From Hoeflea sp. (GTDB lineage Bacteria > Pseudomonadota > Alphaproteobacteria > Rhizobiales > Rhizobiaceae), in the NCBI GenBank assembly GCA_019084245.1, contig JAHRFE010000026.1, positions 186,001 to 250,000 of the forward strand: a stretch of DNA of 64,000 bases. The letters run 5' to 3'. Both the position numbers and the translations under genes were made by a program. The notes beneath the pieces were generated by a model. That model saw only the letters and a list, made by a program, of their open reading frames with translations. It was not told where the DNA came from and did no database searches. This document shows, in pieces, positions 18,447-27,870 of this stretch. Numbering within the stretch: the stretch's first letter is position 1; every line of letters begins with the position of its first letter.

Positions 18447-18959
18447 TTGAGCACACCAAGACATGATCTGGTCCATTCGACACCTGTCGAATGGACCGTG
18501 CGCATGCTGACCCTTGCTTCGTCGCTGGCGCTGGGCCTGCTGCTGCTGGTGACGTTTGCTGGAGTCGTCATGCGCTATTTCTTCAATGCGCCGATTCTCG
18601 GCTCCAACGAGATCATCGAACTGGTCTCGGTCGCCGTGGTGATGCTGGCCATGCCGGGTGCTGCGCAAAGGCAAATGCATATCAGGGTCGATGTCTTTGA
18701 CGGGCTTATCGGCGCGTTCGGCCGGTTTGCCGGCGACATCGTGGCGCGCGGCCTTTCTATCTATCTGCTGACGCTTCTGGGCTGGCGCGCGTGGGGCAAG
18801 CTCACCGACGCCGCCGAATATGGCGACGTCACCAACATGCTCAGCATCCCGCTTTGGCCATTCTACGGACTTCTCGTGCTGGGTGCAGCGCTCTACGCCA
18901 TCGTGCTGGCGATCCAGCTCGTCGACATCCTCCGGTCGGGAGTGGCCAGCAGTGAGTGA
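18447..18959 (+). CDS. dctQ: TRAP transporter small membrane subunit
   Basis: 170-residue DctQ protein with four predicted membrane helices, about residues 18-40, 53-75, 87-110 and 131-153. The motif NEIIELVSVAVVMLAMPGAA is typical. It pairs with DctM to form the membrane complex fed by the DctP protein upstream. The start is a TTG at 18447 with only a weak ribosome site; the next in-frame Met, at residue 19, would remove part of the cytoplasmic lead. It starts 7 nt after dctP and overlaps dctM by 8 nt. Confidence 0.85.
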   Translation: MSTPRHDLVHSTPVEWTVRMLTLASSLALGLLLLVTFAGVVMRYFFNAPILGSNEIIELVSVAVVMLAMPGAAQRQMHIRVDVFDGLIGAFGRFAGDIVARGLSIYLLTLLGWRAWGKLTDAAEYGDVTNMLSIPLWPFYGLLVLGAALYAIVLAIQLVDILRSGVASSE

Positions 18960-20256
18960 TTTCATGATCGGGGTCGGTGGCCTTCTGGCCATGTTCGGCC
19001 TTATGGTGTTTCGCATGCCCGTTGGCATGGCGATGCTGGCCGCGGGCTATTTCGGCACGATGCTGATCAGCGGCGGCCGCTCCGCCAACGCCATGTTTGT
19101 GACGGAAGCCTTCTCGGCAACGTCGAATTATAATCTGACGGTGATCCCGCTGTTCATCCTGATGGGCAATATCGCGTCGGTCGCGGGTTTCAGCAGCCGT
19201 CTGTACGAAGCAGCCTTCGCCTGGGTCGGCTGGCTGCGCGGCGGTCTCGCCTCCGCCTCCATCCTCGGCTGCGCCGCCTTTGCCGCCGTCAGCGGATCGT
19301 CGGTGGCCACCGCGGTGACCATCGGCAAGGTTGCCCTGCCGGAAATGAAGCGCTTCGGCTATTCCGACGCACTGGCGACCGGGGCCATTGCCGCGGGCGG
19401 CACGCTCGGCTTTCTCATCCCGCCATCCACCGGCTTCGTGCTCTATGCCATTCTCACCGAGGAAAGCATCGGCCAGCTCTTCATGGCAGGGATTCTGCCC
19501 GGTCTGCTGCTGACGCTCCTGTTCATGGCGGCCGTGGGGCTCATGACCTTCATCGACCCGAAGGCCGGTCCGCGCGGCGAATGGGTGCCGATGGCGAAAC
19601 GCATGATGGCGCTGCTCAGGGCGTTTCCGCTGCTGATTGTGATCGTCGTCTCCATCGGCGGCATCTATCTCGGCGTCTTCACGCCGGTCGAGGCCGCCGG
19701 TGTCGGCGCCGGGCTGGTCATCCTGATGGCTCTCGCCATGCGCAAGCTGGAATGGCGCGCGTTCAAGCAGGCCATCACCGCAACCGTGGGCACCACGGCG
19801 ATGCTCTATCTCATCATCATCGGCGCGAGCGTGCTCAATCCCTTCCTGGCGCTCACCTATGTGCCCGCAACGCTGGGCGAGGCGATGACATCGGCGGGTC
19901 TCGGTCCCTACGGGGTTCTGATGTTGATCATCCTCGCCTATCTGGTGCTGGGCATGTTCATGGACGGGCTGGCGATGCTGGTGGTGACGACGCCGATCTT
20001 CTTTCCGATCATCACCGGCATGGGCTTCGATCCGATCTGGTTCGGCGTGATCGCCGTCATCGTCATCGAGATGGGCATGATCACCCCGCCGGTCGGCCTC
20101 AATGTCTTTGTGGTCAAGAGCGTTGCCCAGGATGTGCCGATGGCGACGATCTTCCGCGGCGTCATCCCGTTCTGGATCGCGATGGCGGTGGGCCTGCTGG
20201 CGATCATCGTCTTCCCGCAGATCGCGCTGATCATTCCCCAGGCGATGTTCCAGTAG
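18952..20256 (+). CDS. dctM: TRAP transporter large membrane subunit
   Basis: 434 residues from the GTG at 18952, preceded by GGGAG at good spacing; an in-frame ATG at 18964 is the alternative. Polytopic DctM protein of the ion-transporter superfamily with about 12 membrane segments. Typical stretches are SGSSVATAVTIGKVALPEM, GGTLGFLIPPSTGFVLYAIL, and near the C-terminus MITPPVGLNVFVVKS. It uses the sodium gradient to import the acid bound by the DctP protein. Last gene of the right-facing aromatic-acid unit. Confidence 0.93.
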   Translation: MSDFMIGVGGLLAMFGLMVFRMPVGMAMLAAGYFGTMLISGGRSANAMFVTEAFSATSNYNLTVIPLFILMGNIASVAGFSSRLYEAAFAWVGWLRGGLASASILGCAAFAAVSGSSVATAVTIGKVALPEMKRFGYSDALATGAIAAGGTLGFLIPPSTGFVLYAILTEESIGQLFMAGILPGLLLTLLFMAAVGLMTFIDPKAGPRGEWVPMAKRMMALLRAFPLLIVIVVSIGGIYLGVFTPVEAAGVGAGLVILMALAMRKLEWRAFKQAITATVGTTAMLYLIIIGASVLNPFLALTYVPATLGEAMTSAGLGPYGVLMLIILAYLVLGMFMDGLAMLVVTTPIFFPIITGMGFDPIWFGVIAVIVIEMGMITPPVGLNVFVVKSVAQDVPMATIFRGVIPFWIAMAVGLLAIIVFPQIALIIPQAMFQ

Positions 20257-20263
20257 AGCATAC

Positions 20264-20287
20264 GCCGCTCCGGTTTGCCGGGGCGGC
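20264..20287. terminator. Hairpin between convergent dctM and marR
   Basis: Ten-base arms GCCGCTCCGG / CCGGGGCGGC with one T-G pair and a 4-nt loop lie between the two convergent stop codons. There is an A-run on the + side, hence U's only ahead of the hairpin for marR, so it is not a textbook intrinsic terminator. Its position still suits a bidirectional stop. Confidence 0.4.
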
Positions 20288-20299
20288 AAAATTCCCTGC

Positions 20300-20743
20300 T
20301 CAATCCCCCGCGACGGATCCCGTCGCCCTCGCCGCCTTGGCGGCCAGTTCGACGAACATTCTGTACTCGGCCTCGTCAAGGCCGGTAAGAATTTCCTTCT
20401 GAAGCGCTTCGACGAGCGGCGTCAGAGTGGCCACCAGGGCCTCCCCCTCCTCCGTCAACGCCAGTTTGCGCGCGCGCTTGTCCCTTGCGTTGACCTTGCG
20501 GCTGACGAGCCCCTTGTGCACCAGCCGATCGGCCACGGCGCCGATGGTCGCCCGGTCCTTGGCGACCGCATCGGCAAGACCGGCCTGATCGATCCCCGGG
20601 CTCTGCCGGATCGCGTCAAGGGCGGCATATTGCACGGGCGTAAGGTCAAAGCCTGCTTCCCTGGTGCGCGTCATGAAGACATGGGTCGAGATCTGGTGCA
20701 GCCGCCGGATGAGATGTCCGGGCATTTTTGAAACATGGGGCAT
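20300..20743 (-). CDS. MarR-family regulator
   Basis: 147 residues from the ATG at 20743 (MPHVSKMPGH); an earlier in-frame Met at 20833 lies inside the operator region. The winged HTH is clear: FDLTPVQYAALDAIRQSPG, the recognition region AVAKDRATIGAVADRLVHKG, and the wing RKVNARDKRARKLALTEEG. MarR proteins bind palindromes as dimers and usually release DNA on binding a phenolic ligand. It is divergent from the aromatic monooxygenase gene at 20899 and is its likely local repressor. Confidence 0.85.
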   Translation of the reverse strand: MPHVSKMPGHLIRRLHQISTHVFMTRTREAGFDLTPVQYAALDAIRQSPGIDQAGLADAVAKDRATIGAVADRLVHKGLVSRKVNARDKRARKLALTEEGEALVATLTPLVEALQKEILTGLDEAEYRMFVELAAKAARATGSVAGD

Positions 20744-20821
20744 CGTGTCTCTCGCTATTGCGCCAACCGTCGCGGCAGCGCCATGAAATTGCGATGCCCG
20801 AAGCCAGTCTACCCGAAAATA

Positions 20822-20881
20822 ATATCTGTACATATCATTTGATTCATCGCCGCTTCCGGGCTATTAATAAGTACACATATT
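20822..20881. promoter_or_regulatory. Two candidate MarR operators in the marR-monooxygenase gap
   Basis: Two AT-rich imperfect palindromes stand out from GC-rich surroundings. Site 1, 20822-20835, is ATATCTGTACATAT, with 4-base outer arms matching exactly. Site 2, 20866-20881, is AATAAGTACACATATT, matching its reverse complement at 12 of 16 positions. Both contain GTAC and ATAT. Their centres are 45 bp apart, and site 2 ends 17 bp before the monooxygenase ATG. Repression of one or both divergent genes by the MarR protein is the simple reading. Confidence 0.55.
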
Positions 20882-20898
20882 ACTTTGGGAGAGTGGCA

Positions 20899-22815
20899 AT
20901 GCAATATCATCAAAACGGCTTTCGTCCAGGCGACCCTCACATTCACGATGCCGCGCCCGGCAGGCCGTTGTCCGACCCGGGTTTTTCCGAACCGGTGGAT
21001 GTGCTGATCGTCGGCACCGGCCCGGCCGGCCTGACCCTCGCAGCCCAGCTTGCCGCTTTCCCCGACATCAGGACGCGAATTGTCGAGCGCAGGGCGGGTC
21101 CGATGGACAAGGGCCAGGCGGACGGCATTTCCTGCCGCTCTATGGAGATGTTCAACGCGTTCGATTTCGCCGAAAAGATCCTCAAGCAGGGCTACTGGGT
21201 CAACGAGACAACCTTCTGGAAGCCGGATCCGAAAACCCCGGACCGGATTGTCCGCAATGGCCGCATCCAGGATGTCGAGGACGGGCTTTCGGAAATGCCA
21301 CACATGATCCTCAACCAGGCCCGCGTGCACGACATGTATCTCGAAGTGATGCGCAACTCCCCCTCACGGCTGGAGCCGGACTATTCCATCCAACTGGCGG
21401 GCCTGACAATCGATCCCGCAGGCGGCGACTATCCGGTGACCGCCACGCTCGAAAGGGCGGACCGCGAAGGCGAGACGTTTACTCTTAAGGCGCGCTATGT
21501 CGTGGGTTGCGACGGCGCGCGCAGCGCGGTGCGCAAGGCCATCGACCGGGAACTCACCGGCGATTCCGCCAACCAGGCCTGGGGCGTCATGGACGTGCTG
21601 GCCGTCAGCAGCTTTCCCGATATCCGCTGCAAGACCCTGATTCAGTCGGCCGGCGAAGGCAATATCATCATCATTCCGCGCGAAGGCGGCTATCTGACCC
21701 GGCTCTACATCGAGCTCGACAAGCTGAAGTCCGGCGAGCGCGTCGCCAACCGCAACATCACCATCGACCACCTGATCGCGGCGGCGCAGCGCATCTTCCG
21801 GCCCTATTCGCTCGACGTGAAGGATGTGGCCTGGTGGTCGGTCTACGAGATCGGCCAGCGCCTGACCGACAAGTTCGACGACGTTCCTGAGAACGAGGTC
21901 GCCACGCGTCTGCCGCATGTCTTCATCTGCGGCGACGCCTGCCACACCCACAGCCCCAAGGCCGGCCAGGGCATGAATGTGTCGATGGGCGATGCGTTCA
22001 ATCTCGGCTGGAAACTGGCAGCCGTGCTACAGGGCCGCTCAGCTCCGGACATCCTGCACAGCTACTCCGCCGAGCGCCAGGCCGTCGCCAAGGACCTCAT
22101 TGATTTCGACCGTGAATGGTCGCGGATCATGAGCGAGCGGCCCGAAACCGGCGATGGCGAGAACGGCGAGGCGCCGAAATTCCAGCGCTATTTCATCCAG
22201 CACGGCCGCTATACGGCGGGCATGTCGGTCAAGTACGACGCCTCGACGCTGACAGGTGAGGCAACATGGCAATCGCTTGCGCCGGGCTTTGAAATCGGGA
22301 CCCGGTTCCATTCCGCCCCGGTGGTCCGGCTTGCCGATGCCAAGCCGGTGCACCTCGGTCACGTGGTGAAGGCGGATGCGCGCTGGCGGCTCTTTGCCTT
22401 CTGCCCCTATGAGGATCCGGCGTCCGGCGATTCGGCGATTGCCGGTCTCTGCCGGTTCCTTGCCGACGACCCTCGATCGCCGGTGCGCCGTTTCACCCGG
22501 CCCGACGAGGACATCGACGCGGTGATTGATTTTCGCGCGATCTTCCAGCAGGGCACGCGCGAACTGGCGCTTGAAACGCTGCCCGCCCTTCTCAAGCCGC
22601 AAAAAGGCAAGCTCGGCCTTGTCGACTATGAGAAGATGTTCTGCCCGGACCTGAAGGCCGGGCCGGGCATTTTCGGCGCGCGCGGGATCGACCGGAAGAA
22701 CGGATGCCTGGTGATCGTGCGCCCCGACCAGTATGTCGCCCACATCCTGCCGTTCAATGCCCATGACAAACTGGCAGCCTTCTTCGACGGCATCCTGCTC
22801 GAACCGGCCGACTGA
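20899..22815 (+). CDS. FAD-dependent aromatic monooxygenase, 3-hydroxybenzoate 4-monooxygenase type
   Basis: 638 residues from the ATG at 20899, with GGGAG 8 nt upstream; this is the length of MobA/phenol 2-monooxygenase-like enzymes. N-terminal FAD fold VDVLIVGTGPAGLTLAAQL, the DG motif region GCDGARSAVRKAI, and the GD motif ICGDACHTHSPKAGQGMN are all present. The C-terminal ~170 residues form the thioredoxin-like domain of this subgroup. Such enzymes use NAD(P)H and O2 to hydroxylate phenolic acids; MobA makes protocatechuate from 3-hydroxybenzoate. Product use by the nearby dioxygenase and gal genes is plausible. Exact substrate is uncertain. Confidence 0.82.
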   Translation: MQYHQNGFRPGDPHIHDAAPGRPLSDPGFSEPVDVLIVGTGPAGLTLAAQLAAFPDIRTRIVERRAGPMDKGQADGISCRSMEMFNAFDFAEKILKQGYWVNETTFWKPDPKTPDRIVRNGRIQDVEDGLSEMPHMILNQARVHDMYLEVMRNSPSRLEPDYSIQLAGLTIDPAGGDYPVTATLERADREGETFTLKARYVVGCDGARSAVRKAIDRELTGDSANQAWGVMDVLAVSSFPDIRCKTLIQSAGEGNIIIIPREGGYLTRLYIELDKLKSGERVANRNITIDHLIAAAQRIFRPYSLDVKDVAWWSVYEIGQRLTDKFDDVPENEVATRLPHVFICGDACHTHSPKAGQGMNVSMGDAFNLGWKLAAVLQGRSAPDILHSYSAERQAVAKDLIDFDREWSRIMSERPETGDGENGEAPKFQRYFIQHGRYTAGMSVKYDASTLTGEATWQSLAPGFEIGTRFHSAPVVRLADAKPVHLGHVVKADARWRLFAFCPYEDPASGDSAIAGLCRFLADDPRSPVRRFTRPDEDIDAVIDFRAIFQQGTRELALETLPALLKPQKGKLGLVDYEKMFCPDLKAGPGIFGARGIDRKNGCLVIVRPDQYVAHILPFNAHDKLAAFFDGILLEPAD

Positions 22816-22827
22816 ACCGGTGGAGGA

Positions 22828-24636
22828 TCATGCGGCAGGCGGGGCGCCCGCTTCGACAAATTCCCGCCAGCCGCCGAAGTGGGTGATGTCGCGTGCGCCC
22901 TTGAGACCCGACGGTTCGCAGATGAAGCCCTTCACGCTGGTTCCATCTGCGAGCGTCACCGTGCCGATGCCGAGCGGTGCGGGAATGCCCGCGATGAATT
23001 CGCCGAACGCGGCCTTGGGCAGCGCCCAGACCTCGATGTTGATTCCCGCGCCTTCTTCAGAGCGGACCAGGCCCGGGCGAAACGGCGGGCCGCCTTCGAG
23101 CGCATAGAGCCTGTAATTGCCCGCAGTCCTGCATGCCTTGAGGAAGCGAGCGCCGAGCTTTGTGAGTTCCTTGTTGAGCGGCAGGCCGGACATGTGCGCG
23201 CCTGCCGCCAGAACCGCGATTTCCCCGGGGCTCACGTCAGTGGCCCGTTCCACAGGAATGGGCGCCGGCCAGCCCGTCGCGCCCATGCTGCCCCCCGCAT
23301 GGCCATGCAGCCGGACCGCGATTGACGCCAACCGGCCATCATCCCCGGCCTTTGAGATCAGCGTCACGCTGGCCGGACGGCCATCACTTCGCTGGCCCAT
23401 CGGCACGGCGATGGCGCAGAGATCCATCAGGTTGACGAAATTGGTGTAGGTGCCGAAATGGCTGTTGGGGCCGACCGGGTCCGCTTCCAGGTCCTTGAGC
23501 GCGAAGAAGGTGGGGATCGTCGGCACGCAGAGCAGATCGACCGAGGCGAGCAGCGGCTCGGCAATCCGCTTGAGATCGGCAAAGCGGTAGAAATCCCGGA
23601 ACGCATCGGCGGCAGAGAAATTCTCCGCTTTCGAAATGATCGCCCTGGTGACCGGATGGAGCGCGCCTGGGTTCTGCTTCAGCAACGCCTCCACAACGGT
23701 GTAGCGCTCGGCCACCCAGACGCCTTCGTACAGCATCCGTGCGATGGCGTAGAAGGGGTCGAAATCGAGCTCGACGATCTTGCCGCCCTGCGCTTCAATG
23801 GCTGTCCGGGCCGCCTCGAAGGAGGCCTGCTGCACAGCGTCACCGAGGAACCGGATAGTCTCTCGGGACGGCACACCCACCTTGAACGCCTTGGCCACAG
23901 GCCCGAGCGGTGTGGCCGGAAACCGCCTGGCATAGGCGTCCTGGCTGTCAAACGCCGAGGCTTCAGCAAACACCGCATAGGCATCCTCCACCGACAGGGC
24001 GAAGATCGAGATTGTGTCGAGCGTCCGGCAGGCGGGCACCACGCCCGAGGCCGACAGCGCGCCGAGTGTGGGTTTGAGCCCGACGATGTTGTTGAGCGCG
24101 GCGGGCACCCTTCCCGAGCCGGCGGTGTCGGTGCCCAGGCTGAAGGTCACCATTCCATGGGCGACCGCCACCGCCGAGCCCGAACTCGACCCGCCCGGAA
24201 CGATCGCCGGATCCAGCGCGTTCTTCGGCGCCGGATAGGGTGAGCGCACGCCCACAAGGCCGGTGGCGAACTGGTCGAGGTTGGTCTTGCCGATGAGGAG
24301 CGCGCCGGCCTGTTTCAGCCGAGCCACGACGAACGCATCGTCTTTAGCCGTATAGGCGAAGTCCGGACATGCGGCGGTCGTTTGCTTTCCGGCCACATCG
24401 ATATTGTCTTTGATGACGAAGGGAATGCCCCACAACGGCCTGGCGTCCGGATCGAAATCCCCGAGCGCTGCGGCCGCTTCGCTCACTTCCGCCGGGCTGA
24501 ACAGTTCGATGAATATACCGGGATCGTCGACCGCCGCAATGCGCCGGAAACACTCGGCGACGATCTCGGCGGCGCTCGCCCCCGCGCCATAGGCGGTGTG
24601 CAGGGAGGCAATGGTGAAGGGCAGGTCTGCTAGCAC
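22828..24636 (-). CDS. atzF: Allophanate hydrolase
   Basis: 602-residue amidase-signature enzyme, the length of AtzF-type allophanate hydrolases. The Ser-cisSer-Lys triad is readable as K76 (FVIKDNID), S150 (VPGGSSSGSA) and S174 (GTDTAGSGR). After the ~450-residue amidase domain comes the C-terminal domain specific to allophanate hydrolases (HMSGLPLNKELTKLGARFL, then GTSVKGFICEPSGL). It hydrolyses allophanate to CO2 and ammonia, completing breakdown of biuret made available by the biuret hydrolase at 27179. Last gene of the eight-gene operon, 4 nt after the cupin gene; its 3' end faces the monooxygenase gene 12 nt away. Confidence 0.92.
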   Translation of the reverse strand: MLADLPFTIASLHTAYGAGASAAEIVAECFRRIAAVDDPGIFIELFSPAEVSEAAAALGDFDPDARPLWGIPFVIKDNIDVAGKQTTAACPDFAYTAKDDAFVVARLKQAGALLIGKTNLDQFATGLVGVRSPYPAPKNALDPAIVPGGSSSGSAVAVAHGMVTFSLGTDTAGSGRVPAALNNIVGLKPTLGALSASGVVPACRTLDTISIFALSVEDAYAVFAEASAFDSQDAYARRFPATPLGPVAKAFKVGVPSRETIRFLGDAVQQASFEAARTAIEAQGGKIVELDFDPFYAIARMLYEGVWVAERYTVVEALLKQNPGALHPVTRAIISKAENFSAADAFRDFYRFADLKRIAEPLLASVDLLCVPTIPTFFALKDLEADPVGPNSHFGTYTNFVNLMDLCAIAVPMGQRSDGRPASVTLISKAGDDGRLASIAVRLHGHAGGSMGATGWPAPIPVERATDVSPGEIAVLAAGAHMSGLPLNKELTKLGARFLKACRTAGNYRLYALEGGPPFRPGLVRSEEGAGINIEVWALPKAAFGEFIAGIPAPLGIGTVTLADGTSVKGFICEPSGLKGARDITHFGGWREFVEAGAPPAA

Positions 24637-24640
24637 GGGT

Positions 24641-24991
24641 CTATCCTTGGTCTTCGTCGTCCAGAATGATGACGGGCCGGTTCCACTGGATCAACACCAC
24701 GCAGCCGGTCTCGGACCAGACCGAATGCTCGCTGCCTTCCGGATTGGCCATCATGGCGCCCGCCGGATAGGCGCCGTTGTCGTCGATCTGCGTGCCGGCA
24801 AGGACAAGGATCGTTTCCAGTCCCGCATGGCGGTGCCGGGGAACCCGCGCGCCGGGCTCGTACCGGAGCAGCGCGATCGCCGGTTCGCCCTTCAAGATAT
24901 GATGGATGGTCACGCCGTCGCGAAACGGCTCGAAGGCCACATCTTCCCATCCGCCGGTGATGAGATCGCGCAGGACAATCGGCCTGGTCAT
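24641..24991 (-). CDS. Small cupin protein
   Basis: 116 residues from the ATG at 24991, which overlaps the stop of the preceding hydrolase gene as ATGA. Cupin motif 1 shows as [21 protein letters not shown] (H, H, E ligands), and motif 2 as a shorter [14 protein letters not shown] with one His. It resembles the ChrR/anti-sigma-associated cupins, without the anti-sigma domain. A metal-binding role is likely. In this operon it might act on an intermediate of urea-type compounds or act as a sensor, but no function can be assigned. Confidence 0.75.
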   Translation of the reverse strand: MTRPIVLRDLITGGWEDVAFEPFRDGVTIHHILKGEPAIALLRYEPGARVPRHRHAGLETILVLAGTQIDDNGAYPAGAMMANPEGSEHSVWSETGCVVLIQWNRPVIILDDEDQG

Positions 24992-25653
24992 GCGATTTTG
25001 CCGATCAGATCGTCCGAAGTCGCGGCCCATCCAACAATGCCGCCCTGGGCCACGATCATGGCGATGGCCGCCTGCTTGAACTCAGGGAAATAGCTCTCGG
25101 TGGCGTCGGTGATCAGCAGGCATTCATAGCCGCGGTCATTGGCCTCGCGCATTGTGGTCTGGACACAGACTTCCGTGGTGACGCCGGCAAAGATAAGCTG
25201 GGTGATGCCGCGCTTGCCGAGCTGATCGCCGAGATCGGTGGCGTAGAACGCCCCCTTGCCCGGCTTGTCGATGACGATCTCGCCCGGCAGCGGCATGAGT
25301 TCATCGACGATCGCGGCCCCGGGCTCACCCGCGATCAGGATGCGCCCCATCGGACCCAGATCGCCGATGCGCAGGCCGGGATTGCCGCGCTCGCGCTTGG
25401 CCGGCGGGCAGTCGGAGAGATCGGGCCTGTGGCATTCGCGGGTGTGGACGATGGCGAGGCCCGCCTCACGGCATGCATCCAGCAGCCGGCGCACCACCGG
25501 CACAATCGCCTTGCAGCCGGAGACGTCGTTGCCGAGCGTTTCGCCAAAGCCGCCCGGCTCGACGAAATCGCGCTGCATGTCGATGATGATCAATGCCGCG
25601 CGGGCGGGGTCGAGCCGGAACGGAAATGGCGATGCTTGTATCTCGACCATCAC
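24988..25653 (-). CDS. Isochorismatase-family cysteine hydrolase, candidate triuret hydrolase
   Basis: 221 residues, a paralogue of the biuret hydrolase two genes upstream. The catalytic triad of the family is intact: D25 in [10 protein letters not shown]130 in [10 protein letters not shown]163 in [17 protein letters not shown]203, equivalent to the substrate-contacting Gln of biuret hydrolase, is also kept (IVAQGGIVG). Divergence from the BiuH protein in the N-terminal half and around 88-95 suggests a different but related carbamoyl substrate. Triuret, which TrtA-type hydrolases of the same family convert to biuret, is attractive. It overlaps both neighbours by ATGA junctions, implying tight co-translation. 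Confidence 0.72.
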   Translation of the reverse strand: MMVEIQASPFPFRLDPARAALIIIDMQRDFVEPGGFGETLGNDVSGCKAIVPVVRRLLDACREAGLAIVHTRECHRPDLSDCPPAKRERGNPGLRIGDLGPMGRILIAGEPGAAIVDELMPLPGEIVIDKPGKGAFYATDLGDQLGKRGITQLIFAGVTTEVCVQTTMREANDRGYECLLITDATESYFPEFKQAAIAMIVAQGGIVGWAATSDDLIGKIA

Positions 25654-27182
25654 GCGTGCCCCGCCATGTGCCGGCCGAGTTCGCCCACATCCAGCGTCGC
25701 GATCGGCGTCTCATAGGCGATGCGGCCTTCCGACATCACCAGCACGCGGTCGGACAGTTCGAGGATCTCGTCCAGATCCTCGCTGATCAAAAGCACCGCG
25801 GCGCCGGCGTTGCGCGCCGCCATGATGCGGGCGCGGATCTCGGCGACGGCGGAGAAATCGAGGCCGAAACAGGGATTGGCGATGATCAGCAGGTCCACCT
25901 CGTCGGAAAGTTCGCGCGCCAGCACTGCGCGCTGCACATTGCCGCCTGACAGCGAGGCAATCGGGCTTTCAATCGACGCTGTCTTGACCTTGAAGGCGTC
26001 GACCAGTTCCACCGCGAGCCTGCTCATGCCGGCCCTGTCGAGCCAGGTGCGCGTGCTCTTGCCGTTCAGGCCACCGTTTTTCTTCAGATCGAATGTGCGG
26101 AAGGCCAGGTTTTCAGCCACGCTCATGCGCCCGGCGCTGGCGTTCTGCAAAGGCTCCTCGGGCAAAAAGCGGACCTTGAGGTCGCGCGCCTGCCGCCGTG
26201 TTCCGTGAAAGGCCTCGGACTTGACGTTGACGCGGCCGCGGCTCACGGGGCGCTGCCCGGTCAGCACCTCCATCAGTTCCATCTGGCCATTGCCCGAGAC
26301 GCCGGCGATGCCGACGACTTCGCCGGCCGAGACGCGCAAGCTCTCCACCTCGATGGTCTTGAGGCCGGAGCGGTCGGATGCGGAGATGCCATCGAGCGTA
26401 AGCACAGCCTCGCCCTTTTCCCCGCTGCGGTCGGCCGAGCGGGTCAGCGTCTTGTCGCCGATCATCATCGCCGCCATGTCGTCATGGCTCAACTCGCTCA
26501 CCTTGCCACCGCCGACATGGGCGCCGCGCCGGAGCACCGACACGACGTCCGCGAACGCCGTCACCTCGCGGAACTTGTGAGTGATCATCAGGCAGGTGAG
26601 CGCGCCGGCCTGGGTGAGGTCGCGCACCATGCCGAGCAGTTCGTCGGCTTCTGACGGGGTCAGCACCGAGGTCGGCTCGTCGAGAATGAGGAAATGCCGG
26701 CCGAGATAGAGTTGCTTCAGGAGTTCGAGCTTCTGCTTCTCGCCGGCCGCCAGGCGATTGACAGGCTGGTCGAGCGCCACGCTGAACGGCATGGTTTTCA
26801 GGAACGCCTGCAGGCCCTCGCGTTCCTTTCTCCAGTCGATCACCGCAGGCGCGTTCTCGCGCGCGATCACCAGGTTCTCCGCCGCCGTCAGCGACGGCAC
26901 CAGGGTGAAATGCTGGTAGACCATGCCCAGCCCGCTCGCATGGGCATCGCGCGGGTTCCTGATCTCGGCCTCACGGTCATTGATCAGCATCTGTCCCGAT
27001 GTCGGCTGGTAGAACCCCATCATGCATTTGACCAGGGTCGATTTGCCGGCGCCGTTCTCGCCCAGCAGCGCATGGAAGGAGCCCGGCGTGATCTTGATCG
27101 AGACATCGTCGAGCGCGGTGAAATCGCCGAACCGCTTGGTCATGTGCAGGGTTTCGACCCCGATGGCTGTTCCCTTGCTCAT
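25650..27182 (-). CDS. ABC transporter ATPase, BMP/sugar-type double cassette
   Basis: 510 residues from the ATG at 27182, which overlaps the biuH stop by ATGA. Two ATP-binding cassettes: cassette 1 has Walker [10 protein letters not shown], a degenerate signature ([11 protein letters not shown]) and Walker [14 protein letters not shown]; cassette 2 has a degenerate Walker A ([10 protein letters not shown]) and signature [16 protein letters not shown]. This matches RbsA/YufO-type ATPases that serve two permeases. The partners are the permeases at 27871-29914 and the BMP-family binding protein at 29957. The likely cargo is biuret or a relative. Confidence 0.9.
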   Translation of the reverse strand: MSKGTAIGVETLHMTKRFGDFTALDDVSIKITPGSFHALLGENGAGKSTLVKCMMGFYQPTSGQMLINDREAEIRNPRDAHASGLGMVYQHFTLVPSLTAAENLVIARENAPAVIDWRKEREGLQAFLKTMPFSVALDQPVNRLAAGEKQKLELLKQLYLGRHFLILDEPTSVLTPSEADELLGMVRDLTQAGALTCLMITHKFREVTAFADVVSVLRRGAHVGGGKVSELSHDDMAAMMIGDKTLTRSADRSGEKGEAVLTLDGISASDRSGLKTIEVESLRVSAGEVVGIAGVSGNGQMELMEVLTGQRPVSRGRVNVKSEAFHGTRRQARDLKVRFLPEEPLQNASAGRMSVAENLAFRTFDLKKNGGLNGKSTRTWLDRAGMSRLAVELVDAFKVKTASIESPIASLSGGNVQRAVLARELSDEVDLLIIANPCFGLDFSAVAEIRARIMAARNAGAAVLLISEDLDEILELSDRVLVMSEGRIAYETPIATLDVGELGRHMAGHA

Positions 27183-27859
27183 GCCGATATCCCCGAAATC
27201 AGAGACTTGCTGTCGCTGACCGCGCCGAACACGCCGCCCTGCATCTTGATCATGTTGATGGCGGCCTGGTGATTGGCCGGATCGGTGGCGCCGCAGCAAT
27301 CCTGAAGCATGACGCATTCGAAGCCGCGGTCATTGGCCTCGCGCATGGTGGTGTGCACACAGACATCGGTGGTGATCCCGGTCAGGATCAGGTTCTCGAT
27401 CCGCCGCGTGCGGAGCAGGAGTTCGAGGTCGGTGGCGCAGAAGCTGCCCTTGCCCGGCTTGTCGATGATCGGTTCTCCCGCAATCGGATACAGTTCCTCG
27501 ATAATATCCCAGCCCGGTTCGCCGCGCACCAGGATCCTGCCGCAGGGGCCCACGTCGCCGATGCCCGCGCCGATCTGCTGCGAGCGCCAGCGCTTGTTGG
27601 GCGGCAGGTCCGAGAGATCCGGGCGGTGGCCTTCGCGGGTATGGATGATGTGGTAACCCTTGTCGCGCATCACGCCGAGCACCGCCTTGATCGGCTCGAT
27701 CGGCGCGCGCGTCAGGCTCAGATCATAGCCCATCGTGTCGACGTAGCCACCCTCGCCGCAAAAATCGGTCTGCATGTCGATGATGATCAGCGCGGTGTTG
27801 TCCGGCCTGAGATCGCCATTGTAGGGCCAGGCATAGGGAGTTGACTGGATTGTCGGCAT
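27179..27859 (-). CDS. biuH: Biuret hydrolase
   Basis: 226-residue isochorismatase-family cysteine hydrolase that splits biuret into allophanate and ammonia. It closely resembles the characterised Rhizobium leguminosarum enzyme as I remember it, with a constant offset of 8 residues: catalytic D28, K134 and C167 (for D36, K142, C175) and the substrate-binding Q207 (for Q215). Signature stretches are [35 protein letters not shown] and [17 protein letters not shown]. It lies between permease and ATPase genes, 11 nt after the former and overlapping the latter, with allophanate hydrolase three genes further on. Confidence 0.92.
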   Translation of the reverse strand: MPTIQSTPYAWPYNGDLRPDNTALIIIDMQTDFCGEGGYVDTMGYDLSLTRAPIEPIKAVLGVMRDKGYHIIHTREGHRPDLSDLPPNKRWRSQQIGAGIGDVGPCGRILVRGEPGWDIIEELYPIAGEPIIDKPGKGSFCATDLELLLRTRRIENLILTGITTDVCVHTTMREANDRGFECVMLQDCCGATDPANHQAAINMIKMQGGVFGAVSDSKSLISGISA

Positions 27860-27870
27860 GGGGCCCGCTC

